Shown here one piece after another: positions 7,047-15,400 of a stretch of 21,905 nucleotides of DNA (position 1 is the first letter of the stretch; each line of letters opens with the position of its first letter). Made by a program: the position numbers and the translations under genes. The notes beneath the pieces were generated by a model. It was not told the origin of the DNA. It did not search any database and saw only the letters and a program-made list of their open reading frames with translations. This DNA comes from Clostridiales bacterium UBA5446 (GTDB taxonomy: Bacteria; Bacillota; Clostridia; Oscillospirales; Oscillospiraceae), in contig DIRC01000054.1 of NCBI GenBank assembly GCA_002427465.1, forward strand, positions 21,668-43,572, written 5' to 3'.

Positions 7047-7524
7047 ATATGCGTTCGTAGATCAGAAAGCGATATTCCGTCCCGCCGCTTTTAAGGGGCT
7101 GCCCGCAATCGACGCAGCGCCAGTCTTCGGCTTCGTCCAAATCGGGAAAAAACGCATCGGAGTGGGGGGTCGCTTCAATCTTTGTCACATAAACCCGGTT
7201 GATGTGGGGGAACATCTCGTGAAATACCCGCTCCCCGCCGATAATGAACACCCGCTCATGCTTTCGCCCCTCCGCCAGCGCCTCCTCCGGCGTATGGACG
7301 ATGACGGCCCCGGGCATCACGATATCCTGCCGGGTAAGCACAATATTGACGCGCCCCGGAAGCGGTTTCCCCCCCGGAAAATCTTCAAGGGTCTTCCGCC
7401 CCACGATGACCGCGCACCCCCGGGTCAGCCGGGCAAATTTTTTTCTGTCCTCGGGAATAACCACGGGCTGGGTTCCCGCGCCACCTATGCCCCAATCTGA
7501 ATAAACCGCAACAACCGCGTCCAT
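7045..7524 (-). CDS. folA: Dihydrofolate reductase
   Basis: A 159-residue enzyme of normal length for the family, reducing dihydrofolate to tetrahydrofolate with NADPH in the cytoplasm. Visible signatures are the N-terminal strand and GIGG turn, IPEDRKKFARLT (the acidic residue of the substrate site lies in PED), the cofactor motif VGRKTLEDFPGG, LPGRVNIVLTR, and IIGGERVF. It ends in FLIYER, a form close to the family's usual C-terminal strand. The N-terminal substrate loop has GTQPVVIP where many enzymes have a G-x-LPW-x-LP sequence, a mild divergence. It begins 16 nt after thyA stops, so the two are an operon: thymidylate synthase consumes methylene-tetrahydrofolate to dihydrofolate and this enzyme regenerates tetrahydrofolate. 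Confidence 0.95.
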   Translation of the reverse strand: MDAVVAVYSDWGIGGAGTQPVVIPEDRKKFARLTRGCAVIVGRKTLEDFPGGKPLPGRVNIVLTRQDIVMPGAVIVHTPEEALAEGRKHERVFIIGGERVFHEMFPHINRVYVTKIEATPHSDAFFPDLDEAEDWRCVDCGQPLKSGGTEYRFLIYERI

Positions 7525-7540
7525 CTTCCTGTCTCCAATC

Positions 7541-8374
7541 TTAAACCGCTATCGGTATTTTCCCGTCAAACGCCGTGTACGCATATCCGGGCAGGGAAAA
7601 GCTGTCCTTCGTAAAGGCGTAAAAATCCTCCACGCTTTCATCCGTCACGAGCCGGGGCGCCGGCTTGGGCGGGTTTTTTAGAATCTCCTCGATAATTGGC
7701 ACGTGCCGGTCGTAGATATGCGCGTCCGCGATCACGTGAACCAGCTCCCCGGCCTTCAGACCGGAAACCTGGGCCAGCATATGGACCAGCACAGCGTATT
7801 GGCAGACGTTCCAGTTGTTGGCGGCCAGCATGTCCTGACTGCGCTGGTTGAGTATGGCGTTAAGGGTGTTCCCCGTGACGTTGAAGGTCATGGAGTAGGC
7901 GCAGGGGTAGAGCGCCATGGCGTGCAGATCCTCGAAATTATAAATATTCGTGAGTATCCTGCGGGAGGCCGGGTTGTGCTTCAGGTCGTATAAAACCCGG
8001 TCCACCTGGTCGAACTCCCCCTCCGGGTACCGGTGCTTTACGCCCAGCTGATAGCCGTAGGCCTTGCCTATGGAGCCTTCGGCGTCCGCCCACTGATCCC
8101 AGACGCGGCTTCCCAGGTCTTTGATGTTATTGGATTTTTTCTGCCAGATCCAAAGCAGCTCGTCTACGGCTGATTTCCAATAGGTGCGGCGGATCGTCAG
8201 AATAGGGAACTCCCGTGTCAGATCATAGCGGTTGATGATTCCGAATTTTTTAACAGTATGGGCAGGCGCGCCGTCGTCTTCCCATCTGGGCCGAACCGGA
8301 AGGGACGTATCCCAAAATCCGTTATCCAGGATATCCCTGCAATTTTCTATAAAGATTTCGTCTGCCCTGCTCAT
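7541..8374 (-). CDS. thyA: Thymidylate synthase (ThyA)
   Basis: A 277-residue enzyme methylating dUMP to dTMP with methylene-tetrahydrofolate. The motifs are PILTIRRTYWKSAVDELLW near the N-terminus, RVWDQWAD, QLGVKHRYP, SRRILT (phosphate-binding Arg pair), the active-site Cys at C158 in ALYPCAYSM, LNQRSQDM, NVCQYAVLVHMLAQVSGL and ADAHIYDRH. The residue after the catalytic Cys is Ala, not the His of the E. coli type; Bacillus subtilis ThyA-type enzymes also lack His here, so this marks a subclass rather than a defect. The ATG at 8374 follows GGAGGGCGAG. An in-frame extension to 8653 would overlap dpaA and the promoter, so it is rejected. It is transcribed from 8399-8427 and is followed by folA. 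Confidence 0.96.
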   Translation of the reverse strand: MSRADEIFIENCRDILDNGFWDTSLPVRPRWEDDGAPAHTVKKFGIINRYDLTREFPILTIRRTYWKSAVDELLWIWQKKSNNIKDLGSRVWDQWADAEGSIGKAYGYQLGVKHRYPEGEFDQVDRVLYDLKHNPASRRILTNIYNFEDLHAMALYPCAYSMTFNVTGNTLNAILNQRSQDMLAANNWNVCQYAVLVHMLAQVSGLKAGELVHVIADAHIYDRHVPIIEEILKNPPKPAPRLVTDESVEDFYAFTKDSFSLPGYAYTAFDGKIPIAV

Positions 8375-8398
8375 ACTCGCCCTCCGATTTTTTCTCTC

Positions 8399-8427
8399 AG
8401 TATAACGTAAAACCCGGACGCCTGCAA
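8399..8427 (-). promoter_or_regulatory. Sigma-A-type promoter of thyA-folA
   Basis: On the minus strand, TTGCAG (8427-8422) and TATACT (8404-8399) have a 17-bp spacer. The leader to the thyA ATG would be about 18 nt and carries the GGAGGG ribosome binding site. Confidence 0.7.
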
Positions 8428-8477
8428 TGGGTTTTCCCGCTTCGGCCTTAAACTGAGCCGAGCTTGCTCCCGACGGC

Positions 8478-8505
8478 ACACAGGCGCGGCAACCCGCATA
8501 GACTA
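8478..8505 (+). promoter_or_regulatory. Putative sigma-K promoter of dpaA-dpaB
   Basis: AC at 8478-8479, a 17-bp gap, and CATAGACTA at 8497-8505 match the Bacillus sigma-K consensus (AC, N17, CATA-NNN-TA) at every fixed position. The element ends 22 bp before the dpaA ATG. In Bacillus subtilis the equivalent operon (spoVF) is transcribed in the mother cell by sigma-K, so the match agrees with the gene function. The consensus is short, so it remains a prediction. Confidence 0.65.
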
Positions 8506-8527
8506 GGGAGAAAGGCAGGTAATTTTT

Positions 8528-9400
8528 ATGATATTTGCCGTTTTTGGCGGGGACAAAAGGCAGGCGCGTCTGGCGGCGCAACTGAAGTCCGACGGACATA
8601 CCGTCCGCGCATTCGCTATGGAAGGGGCGGAGCTTCCGGCAGAAGTCATCCATTTCAGCGAGATCACTCGGGGAGCCGTAAGCGACGCCGACTGCGTGAT
8701 TCTCCCGCTCCCGGCTTCAGTGAAGCGCGGATACCTCAACGCGCCCATGGCGGCGGAGGACCACTGCATCGGCGAGGTGTTCGGCGCGATGCTGCCCGGC
8801 CAGATCGCCTGCGCGGGGATAACAAACGATTATATGCGGTCGCTGGCGGAGCTCCAGTGCGTGCAGCTATTTGACTACTATACGCGGGAGGAGCTTCTTG
8901 CGATCAACGCTGTGGCAACGGCGGAGGGCGCCATAGGCATATTGCTCCAGGAAACCGACGCCGCCCTGTGGCAAAGCCGGATTCTCATCCTGGGCTGGGG
9001 CAGGCTTGGCCACGCATTGGCGCCCCGGCTTCAGGCTTTCGGGGCCAGGGTGTCGGTTTCCGCCCGGAACCCGGGGGATATCGCCTGGATATCCGCCGGC
9101 GGCTTCGAGCCCCTGGATACCCGCCGGCTGGAGAGCCGTCTCGGCGGGTTTGATATCCTGATCAATACCATTCCCTCGCTTGTCCTGACGGCGGACCGGC
9201 TTCGGGAGCTGCGCCCTTCGGCCCTGGTGATCGATCTGGCGTCAAAGCCCGGCGGAGTCGATTTTGAAGCCGCGAAGGAGCTGGGGCTCAAAACGATGCA
9301 CGCCCTCAGCCTGCCTGGAATATGGGCGCCCGAGACGGCCGCCGCGGCCATAAAGGAAGCGGTCTACAACATTCTTGAGGAAGATACTGGAAAGGGATGA
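8528..9400 (+). CDS. dpaA: Dipicolinate synthase subunit A
   Basis: A 290-residue protein of the DpaA/SpoVFA family, which with subunit B converts the diaminopimelate-pathway intermediate dihydroxytetrahydrodipicolinate to dipicolinic acid in the sporulating mother cell. An N-terminal domain (about 1-130) starts MIFAVFGGDKRQARLA. A Rossmann domain then carries ILILGWGRLGHALAPRL (about residues 152-168) for NAD(P) binding. Towards the end, LVIDLASKPGGVDF and LPGIWAPETAAAAI match the family's C-terminal conserved blocks. An AAAGGCAGG ribosome binding site lies nine bases upstream. The last bases and the start of subunit B are 7 nt apart. It is divergent from thyA, and the sigma-K-like promoter suits late sporulation expression. 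Confidence 0.95.
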   Translation: MIFAVFGGDKRQARLAAQLKSDGHTVRAFAMEGAELPAEVIHFSEITRGAVSDADCVILPLPASVKRGYLNAPMAAEDHCIGEVFGAMLPGQIACAGITNDYMRSLAELQCVQLFDYYTREELLAINAVATAEGAIGILLQETDAALWQSRILILGWGRLGHALAPRLQAFGARVSVSARNPGDIAWISAGGFEPLDTRRLESRLGGFDILINTIPSLVLTADRLRELRPSALVIDLASKPGGVDFEAAKELGLKTMHALSLPGIWAPETAAAAIKEAVYNILEEDTGKG

Positions 9401-9407
9401 TGATAAC

Positions 9408-9992
9408 TTGCAGAACATGAGAAGCGGACTAAAGATCGGGCTTGCCCTCTGCGGCTCGTACTGTACATACGAAAAGGTGATTGCTGCCGCGGAGCGCCTG
9501 TCCGGAGAATGTGATCTGACGGCTATCATGAGCGAAACCGCGGCGTCGACGGACAGCCGCTTCGGAAAAGCGGAAGATTTCATTGCAAGGCTCGAAAGCA
9601 TAACAGGAAAGCCGGTCATCAAGACCATTACGGCGGCGGAACGGGTAGGCCCCGGGAAGCTGTTCGACGTCATCGTCATCGCCCCGTGTACCGGAAACAC
9701 CCTGGCTAAGCTGGCAAACGCCATCACCGACACCTCGGTCACAATGGCCGCCAAAGCCCATCTCAGAAACGGCAGGCCGGTGGTTATCGCCATGTCCACC
9801 AACGACGCGCTGTCCGGCGGTGCAATGAACATCGCGCAGCTGCTCAACAGGAAGAACTTTTACTTTGTTCCCTTCGGTCAGGATGACCCGATCGGAAAAC
9901 CGGCCTCTCTGGCCGCCAACTTTGATCTTATTGAGGAGACGGTGGATGCCGCGCTGGCGGGCAGGCAATTACAGCCGATTCTTCTGCGCTGA
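9408..9992 (+). CDS. dpaB: Dipicolinate synthase subunit B (flavoprotein-like)
   Basis: About 194 residues of the DpaB/SpoVFB family, built on the flavoprotein (Dfp/Pad1) fold. Motifs seen are KIGLALCGSYCTYEKV at the N-terminus, DVIVIAPCTGNTLAKLANAITD, MAAKAHLRNGRPVVIAMSTNDAL, and the family-typical FVPFGQDDPIGKP and QLQPILL at the C-terminus. I start at a TTG at 9408, which has GGAAAGGG about 11 bases upstream. The ATG at 9417 is the alternative, and an ATG at 9375 would overlap dpaA by 26 nt with no support. The pair forms the dipicolinate synthase complex, and calcium dipicolinate gives spores their heat resistance. A terminator follows at 10010. Confidence 0.94.
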   Translation: MQNMRSGLKIGLALCGSYCTYEKVIAAAERLSGECDLTAIMSETAASTDSRFGKAEDFIARLESITGKPVIKTITAAERVGPGKLFDVIVIAPCTGNTLAKLANAITDTSVTMAAKAHLRNGRPVVIAMSTNDALSGGAMNIAQLLNRKNFYFVPFGQDDPIGKPASLAANFDLIEETVDAALAGRQLQPILLR

Positions 9993-10009
9993 CAAATGCA
10001 GAGACGAAA

Positions 10010-10034
10010 GGCGGGGAAAATCCCCGCCTTTTTT
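10010..10034 (+). terminator. Rho-independent terminator of dpaA-dpaB
   Basis: An 8-bp perfect stem GGCGGGGA (10010-10017) / TCCCCGCC (10021-10028), AAA loop, followed by six T. It lies 17 nt after the dpaB stop. Confidence 0.93.
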
Positions 10035-10088
10035 ATGGATTATTTGAGATATTACCCAAATCCTCTTTCTATACCCAATCTTTCATGG

Positions 10089-10094
10089 TATAAT
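10089..10094 (+). promoter_or_regulatory. Minus-10 box of the SLH-nucleotidase gene
   Basis: A perfect TATAAT, 42 bp before the ATG. The sequence 17 bp upstream (TTTCTA, 10066-10071) is a poor -35, so strength or an activator is uncertain. Just downstream a small stem TGCCC (10107-10111) / GGGCA (10115-10119) would sit near the 5' end of the mRNA, followed by an ideal AAAGGAGG ribosome binding site at 10122-10129. Confidence 0.55.
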
Positions 10095-10135
10095 TCCCGA
10101 TAAAGATGCCCATCGGGCAATAAAGGAGGATCAAA

Positions 10136-12301
10136 ATGATTAACGGAAAAAAGCTATTATCTCTTCTGCTCGTCATTGCGCTGGCATTCACCCTGAGCGG
10201 CGCCGCCTTGGCGGATAACGGGCCAACGACTTCCGTTGCATCCGACGAACTTGCCGGACAAGTTGTCATCCTGCATACCAACGATGTGCACGGTGATATC
10301 GACGGTTATGCCAAGGTCGCGGCCCTGAAGGCCGAATACGAATCCAAGGGCGCCTATGTGCTCCTTATGGAAAACGGCGACTTCTCCCAGGGAACCACCT
10401 ACGTAAGCATGTCGAAAGGCGCTACCGCGGTGAACCTCATGAATCTGGCCGGATATGACGTCAGTTCTCTGGGCAACCACGAGTTTGACTACGGCTACGC
10501 CAGCCTGACCGAAATTATGAAGAATGCCGAGTTCGAAGTCGTTGCCGCCAACGTCAGGTACAACGGCGCCCTGGCCTTCGGCGACAACACCGTGTTCACC
10601 GCGCCGGACGGTACGAAGATCGGCGTGTTCGGTCTGGACACCCCCGAAACCGCCACGAAGGCGAACCCCACCATGATTAAGGGTGTGACCTTTACCGCCG
10701 GGAAGGACATGTTCACCATCGCCCAGACCCAGGTTAACCTCCTTAAGGCAAAGGACTGCGACCTCATCGTCTGCCTCGGCCACCTGGGCGTTGACAATGA
10801 ATCCGCCGGCAACCGGTCGACGGATCTGCTGGCCGCGGTCACCGGCATCGACCTTTTCATCGACGGCCATTCCCATACCGTTATTGACGGCATGAACAAT
10901 GATTACGACACCGGAGACGCCATGCTGGTCTCCACCGGGACAGCCTTCCAGTATATCGGCGCCGTGACCTATCAGGACGGCAGCCTTTCCTCTGACCTGA
11001 TCCCTGTCACGGATAATATGCCCGTCGACGAGACGGTCAAAGCCGCCGCCGACGCGGTGAAAAGCGAGATCGATACCACATATGGCGCGGCCTTCGCATC
11101 CACCGAGGTCCGTCTCAACGGCGACCGCGACCCCGGCAACCGCACCAAGGAAACCAACTTGGGCGACCTGATTACCGACGCCATCGTCTGGAAGGCCGAT
11201 GAACAGGGCCTCAGCGTCGACGCCGCGCTGACCAACGGCGGCGGAATACGAGCCACCATCGATGCGGGAGAGATCACCAGGAAAGATATTAACACCGTGC
11301 TGCCCTTCGGCAATACCATAGCCATTGTCGAGATTACCGGCGCGGAGCTTCTGGAAGCCCTTGAAGCCTCCACCTACTGCACCCCTTCGGCAATCGGCGG
11401 CTTCCCCCAGGTATCCGGGATTGTGTTCACTATCGACACAACCAAAGCCTTTGATGCCGGCGACCTGTACCCCGGCTCCACCTACGCCGCCCCCGCAAGC
11501 ATAAACCGCGTGACGATCCAAAGCGTCGGCGGAAAAGCCTTCAGCCCCACCGCCACCTACACCATCGCCACCAACAACTTCACCGCCGGCGGCGGCGACA
11601 CTTACTATATGTTCTCCGCCTCGCCGTATAATTACGACCTGGGGATTCCTCTGGACGAGGCCGTCATCGCCTATATTGAAGATGAGCTGGACGGCAAGAT
11701 CACGGCTGCCGATTACGGCGAGACAGACGGCGAGATCACCGTAAAATATGCGGTCTCCTACATTTTCTCCGACGTGGCCGAGAACGCCTGGTATAAAGAC
11801 TATGTCCAGGCCGTTTACGATAAGGGCATCATGACCGGCATGACCGGCTCCGCCTTCGGCCCCGACGTGGCCATGACAAGGGGTATGTTCGTGACCATGC
11901 TCTACCGCATTGAAAACTCCCCGCCTGTCAACGGGAACGTTTCCGAAACCTTCTCAGACTGCGCAGACGGACAGTGGTATTCCGACGCCGTCCTCTGGGC
12001 GTACCAGAACGGGATCGTCGACGGGCTTGGCAGCGATACCTTCGGCCCGTCCGTGCAGCTCACCCGCCAGCAGATGGCCACTATTCTCTACCGCTACGCC
12101 CTTTACAGCGGCGCGGACGAGATCATCGAGGCGGCCCTGCCCTATTCCGACGCCGCCGACGTGGCGGACTGGGCCCTGTCCGGCGTTTCCTTCTGCACTA
12201 TTGAGGGACTCATGAACGGCGTTTCCGAAAACGCCTTCGATCCCGCGGGCACAGCCAACCGTTCCATGGGCGCCGCGGTCATGTTCCGCACAGCCGCCTG
12301 A
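10136..12301 (+). CDS. Secreted SLH-anchored 5'-nucleotidase/UshA-like metallophosphoesterase
   Basis: A 721-residue exported enzyme. Signal peptide about 1-26 (ends ALA). The metallophosphoesterase domain (about 42-320) shows the dinuclear metal motifs in order: HTNDVHG (D50, H52), NGDFSQG (D82), GNHEFDYG (N114, H115), CLGHLG and GHSH near residue 245. The 5'-nucleotidase C-terminal domain (about 340-520) has TNGGGIRA and VLPFGNTIAIVEITG, which bind the nucleotide. Three SLH repeats (about 540-721) follow, with FSDVAENAWYKDYV, FSDCADGQWYSDAV and YSDAADVADWALSG. The family hydrolyses nucleotides to nucleosides outside the cell, supplying phosphate and purines or altering extracellular signals. 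It stands alone, with its own promoter and the dpaB terminator upstream. The exact substrate cannot be read from sequence. Confidence 0.94.
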   Translation: MINGKKLLSLLLVIALAFTLSGAALADNGPTTSVASDELAGQVVILHTNDVHGDIDGYAKVAALKAEYESKGAYVLLMENGDFSQGTTYVSMSKGATAVNLMNLAGYDVSSLGNHEFDYGYASLTEIMKNAEFEVVAANVRYNGALAFGDNTVFTAPDGTKIGVFGLDTPETATKANPTMIKGVTFTAGKDMFTIAQTQVNLLKAKDCDLIVCLGHLGVDNESAGNRSTDLLAAVTGIDLFIDGHSHTVIDGMNNDYDTGDAMLVSTGTAFQYIGAVTYQDGSLSSDLIPVTDNMPVDETVKAAADAVKSEIDTTYGAAFASTEVRLNGDRDPGNRTKETNLGDLITDAIVWKADEQGLSVDAALTNGGGIRATIDAGEITRKDINTVLPFGNTIAIVEITGAELLEALEASTYCTPSAIGGFPQVSGIVFTIDTTKAFDAGDLYPGSTYAAPASINRVTIQSVGGKAFSPTATYTIATNNFTAGGGDTYYMFSASPYNYDLGIPLDEAVIAYIEDELDGKITAADYGETDGEITVKYAVSYIFSDVAENAWYKDYVQAVYDKGIMTGMTGSAFGPDVAMTRGMFVTMLYRIENSPPVNGNVSETFSDCADGQWYSDAVLWAYQNGIVDGLGSDTFGPSVQLTRQQMATILYRYALYSGADEIIEAALPYSDAADVADWALSGVSFCTIEGLMNGVSENAFDPAGTANRSMGAAVMFRTAA

Positions 12302-12312
12302 GCTGAAAGAAA

Positions 12313-12339
12313 TAAAAAAAACGCGGAGCAAAGTCCGCG
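12313..12339 (-). terminator. Minus-strand terminator beyond the giant surface protein gene
   Basis: A 6-bp stem, CGCGGA (12322-12327) with TCCGCG (12334-12339), has a run of A on its left side only. It therefore reads as hairpin plus U-tract in the leftward direction. It would stop read-through from the giant gene into the antisense of the nucleotidase gene. Confidence 0.7.
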
Positions 12340-12385
12340 GTGTCATAGGGACAATTTAAGAAAAGCAAACTGTATACGGAAAAAG

Positions 12386-12423
12386 CAAGGACGGCGGCTC
12401 GTTGTCATGAGCCGCCGTCCTTG
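12386..12423. terminator. Long hairpin at the convergent junction, probable terminator
   Basis: A perfect 15-bp inverted repeat, CAAGGACGGCGGCTC (12386-12400) and GAGCCGCCGTCCTTG (12409-12423), with an 8-nt loop. Leftward it is followed by CTTTTTCC; rightward by TATGTGTTTTG. It lies between the two convergent stops (12301 and 12459) and is probably a bidirectional terminator. The rest of the 157-nt gap holds only the smaller hairpin at 12313. Confidence 0.75.
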
Positions 12424-12458
12424 TATGTGTTTTGCCATCTCCCTAAAAGAGATAATGT

Positions 12459-15400
12459 TTATTTAAATGTATCGCAGAAACGGTGCAGTATGGCTGCAAC
12501 TTCTGCACGGGTGGCTTGACCCTTAGGGTCAAGGATGCCGCTACTCTTGCCACTAATAAGCCCATTGGCGTTAGCCCAGGCTAAAGAGCCGGCCGCCCAT
12601 TGGCTGATTTTGCTATTGTCAGTAAACTTAGAGAGGTCTGCCTTTGCACTCACATCATAGCCCTTGAATTTGGCATAATTCATTAAAATAGCTGCCATTT
12701 GCTCTCGGGTTATGTTGTCATCGGGACCGAACTTAGCATTACCGTAACCTGCAACTATTTTGTTTTCTGCTGCCCAATTGACGGCTTCGGTGTACCATTT
12801 TCCCTTTGCTACATCGTCAAAGGAGTTTTCGCCGCTAACCGCAGGGCTGCCTTCCAGACGGTGAAGGATAGTAACTATCATGCCTCGGGTGGTGGTCATA
12901 CTTGGTGCAAATAAGGTTTTAGAAATACCTGACATCAAACCTTTTTCGAAGACATATTTCACATCGCCATAGAACCAGTCGCTTATCTGTACATCGGTAA
13001 ATGGCAATCCGGGTGCAGTGGTACCTGCTATCCACTTGGCATAAACCGTGGTGTCGGCATTTAGTGTAATGCTTTTTACTGCCTTTGTCAGCTCTTTGTC
13101 GGAATACCATCCCCCAAAGACAAAGCCTGTTTTTACCGGTTTGTAACTGCCAAGGTCGATGAGGGTGCCCTGTGCATTGGATATACTGCTGACAGCATCG
13201 CCTCCATTTGTCTCAAAAGTCAGCTTGTATGTGGCTGCTACTGCACCGCCTCCTCCGCCTCCACCTGAAGGAGCTTTCACTTCAATGGGAAAGTAGGTTT
13301 CAAAGGTGGTGTCGGTTTCCGGATCTTTGTAAGAAACAGTAATAACTCTATCCGAAGTGCTAAGAGATCCGACAGGGGCATAGGTATAGCCGGTAATTAC
13401 AGCTGTTGTTAGGTTTGAATATGCTGCCTGCACCTCCATACCCGCGGGGTTAAAGCTTTCCCCGGGCTTGTATGACATTTTGCCCGGAAACTTGGAAATA
13501 CTGATATCTTGGATCAGCATTTTATCGGTAGAGGTCACTATATGGATTGGGCCTGTTGCTGTTGCCGTTTTCTTGCCCGTTGCGGCATTATTGGTATTTG
13601 TTGCCACCATATAGTATTTCTCCACTGTGGGTGCCGCCGCTACGGTTAAAGAAAGTTCGCCCTCAGTGACCCTTTCTCCTATCTTTGCATCTGTTTCCGG
13701 TTTCGGTGTTGCACCGCTCATTTTATGCCACTGATAGGTGATTTCTCCGCCGTCGCTTACACTTGCCCTATCATAAAGCTTAACTGGGGTGCTTTGGGTA
13801 AATGTGTAGTCCATATCTTCCATATCATCAAAGACCGGCGAAGCAGCGTCATAGAGAACAGTTATTGTGGCTGTGCGGCTTGCTTTTCTGGTATCGGCAA
13901 AGTCTTTCTTACTGTTTACTGCCACTGCATAATAGTAACGGTCTCCTGTAATGCCGGTGGCAGGCGTATAGGTTGGGCCTACGCCAAGGAGGCTATCGTC
14001 ACTTGGGGTGTTGTTAGCCTTATCTTTACTCTCATACCAGAGGTAACTGATGGTGCCTTCGTCCGGGGAGGAAGCCCCTACCGTCATAGGTGATGCCGCA
14101 GCATCTTCGTCATAGCTTTTATCTGCCGGCTGAATGGTGATATTAGGCTCCCCGGCAGGGGACAGAACTTTGTCATTGATGACAAGAGGGAGATCTTTCT
14201 GGTCACTTCCGTTTTCTGTTTTCGCAAACAGATTGACCATAAAGGTTCTGGCTTCCTCTGGCGTGCCGCTTAATTTACCATCATTGCTAAGGGCCATTCC
14301 CTCTGGCAGACCGGCGGCTTCCCATTTGATTTCTTTGCCCTCGCTGGAGCTGCCGCTTAATTGCAGTTCTGTGTAAGCTTTGTCCCTTTCTCCTTCTGGG
14401 AGGGCAGTGGTGTTAATCGTCACCACATCCCCTGTCCCTTCTACAAAGACATAGTTATAGGTGACAAGATCGCTGTTCAAGTATGCAAGGCCAAAGTTTT
14501 CGCTATAAACTTTTAGTACGGTGTCCTCTGTTATTTCTATGGTATCATCGGAAGTATATGTCTTCTCAGGGCCTCCGTTTAAGCTGGCCACAATAAAGCC
14601 TTCTCCATCGTTAGAGAGTGTAACATTTATTGTTTCTCCCTTTTTATAGGTGCCGCTGCCGGGGGTGGCTATCGGGGCAAGGGCTTTTTCGGGATCCTTT
14701 ACTGTAACGGTAAAGGATTTTTCTATTTTGGTGCCTATTTGGTTTTCTGCCTCCAAAGTGAATGTATAGGTTCCGTTAATATGGGTTCTGCCTTGAATCA
14801 CATAATCATCAACAAAAGGGCCTATATTCATCCCAAAGGGAAGGTTGCCGTCAGTTAAGGTAACTTTTGACGGAGGGAGCCCCCCCACTGTAAGGCCAAT
14901 AACTTCATAAACATTGCTGTGCCAGACATTCCTTTCCAAAGCCATGGTAGGTTCACTGAAAGAATTGCTTTCAGCAATGCGAAGCATCATAAAGCTTTCA
15001 TCAGACTCAACATTAGTTTGAGTATCTACATATTTAAAATTCAGAGTAAGGAGTTTAATGCTTCCATTTTCATATGTTCCTGTATCTTCTGTAGGGGTGC
15101 CGGTGATGGCGCCGGTCTTTTCATCAAAAGTTAATCCATCCGGCAGAGTGACGGCCTTAGTCAGTACAAATACGCACTCATTTTCTGTGGGAAAGGCCTT
15201 AATATGCCCTTCTGAGCTGTATGGCCTATTTACCTCACCCATTGGCAAAAGTTGACTCTCCATAGTGAACATAGGGGAGCTTACTACCTTTAGGGTAACG
15301 GGGGCTGAAGCTTCGCCGTAGTCATTTTCTGCATGTATGGTAAAGCTGTATTCTCCGGCGGGAGTACCTGTTGTTACGATATCACCGATATATCCTATGT

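Noticed and set aside
7541..8374. ThyA active-site PCA in place of PCH as a possible defect
   Set aside because: Bacillus subtilis ThyA-type enzymes also lack His after the catalytic Cys, and the other conserved blocks are intact.
8375..8653. N-terminal extension of thyA by 93 residues
   Set aside because: It would run through the thyA promoter and into dpaA; the ATG at 8374 has a strong ribosome binding site and gives the normal family length.
10096..10119. Overlapping small stems in the leader of the nucleotidase gene as a riboswitch
   Set aside because: The stems are only 5-6 bp, one would lie partly before the transcription start, and no known aptamer pattern is visible.
10157..11521. 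A 454-codon open frame on the minus strand
   Set aside because: It lies wholly antisense to the clearly coding SLH-nucleotidase, has a Gly/Val-rich composition expected of a mirror frame of GC-rich codons, and matches no family I know.
14121..14460. Possible tandem DNA repeats or recombination sites within the giant surface protein gene
   Set aside because: The repeated modules are divergent at the protein level and I see no near-identical DNA copies.
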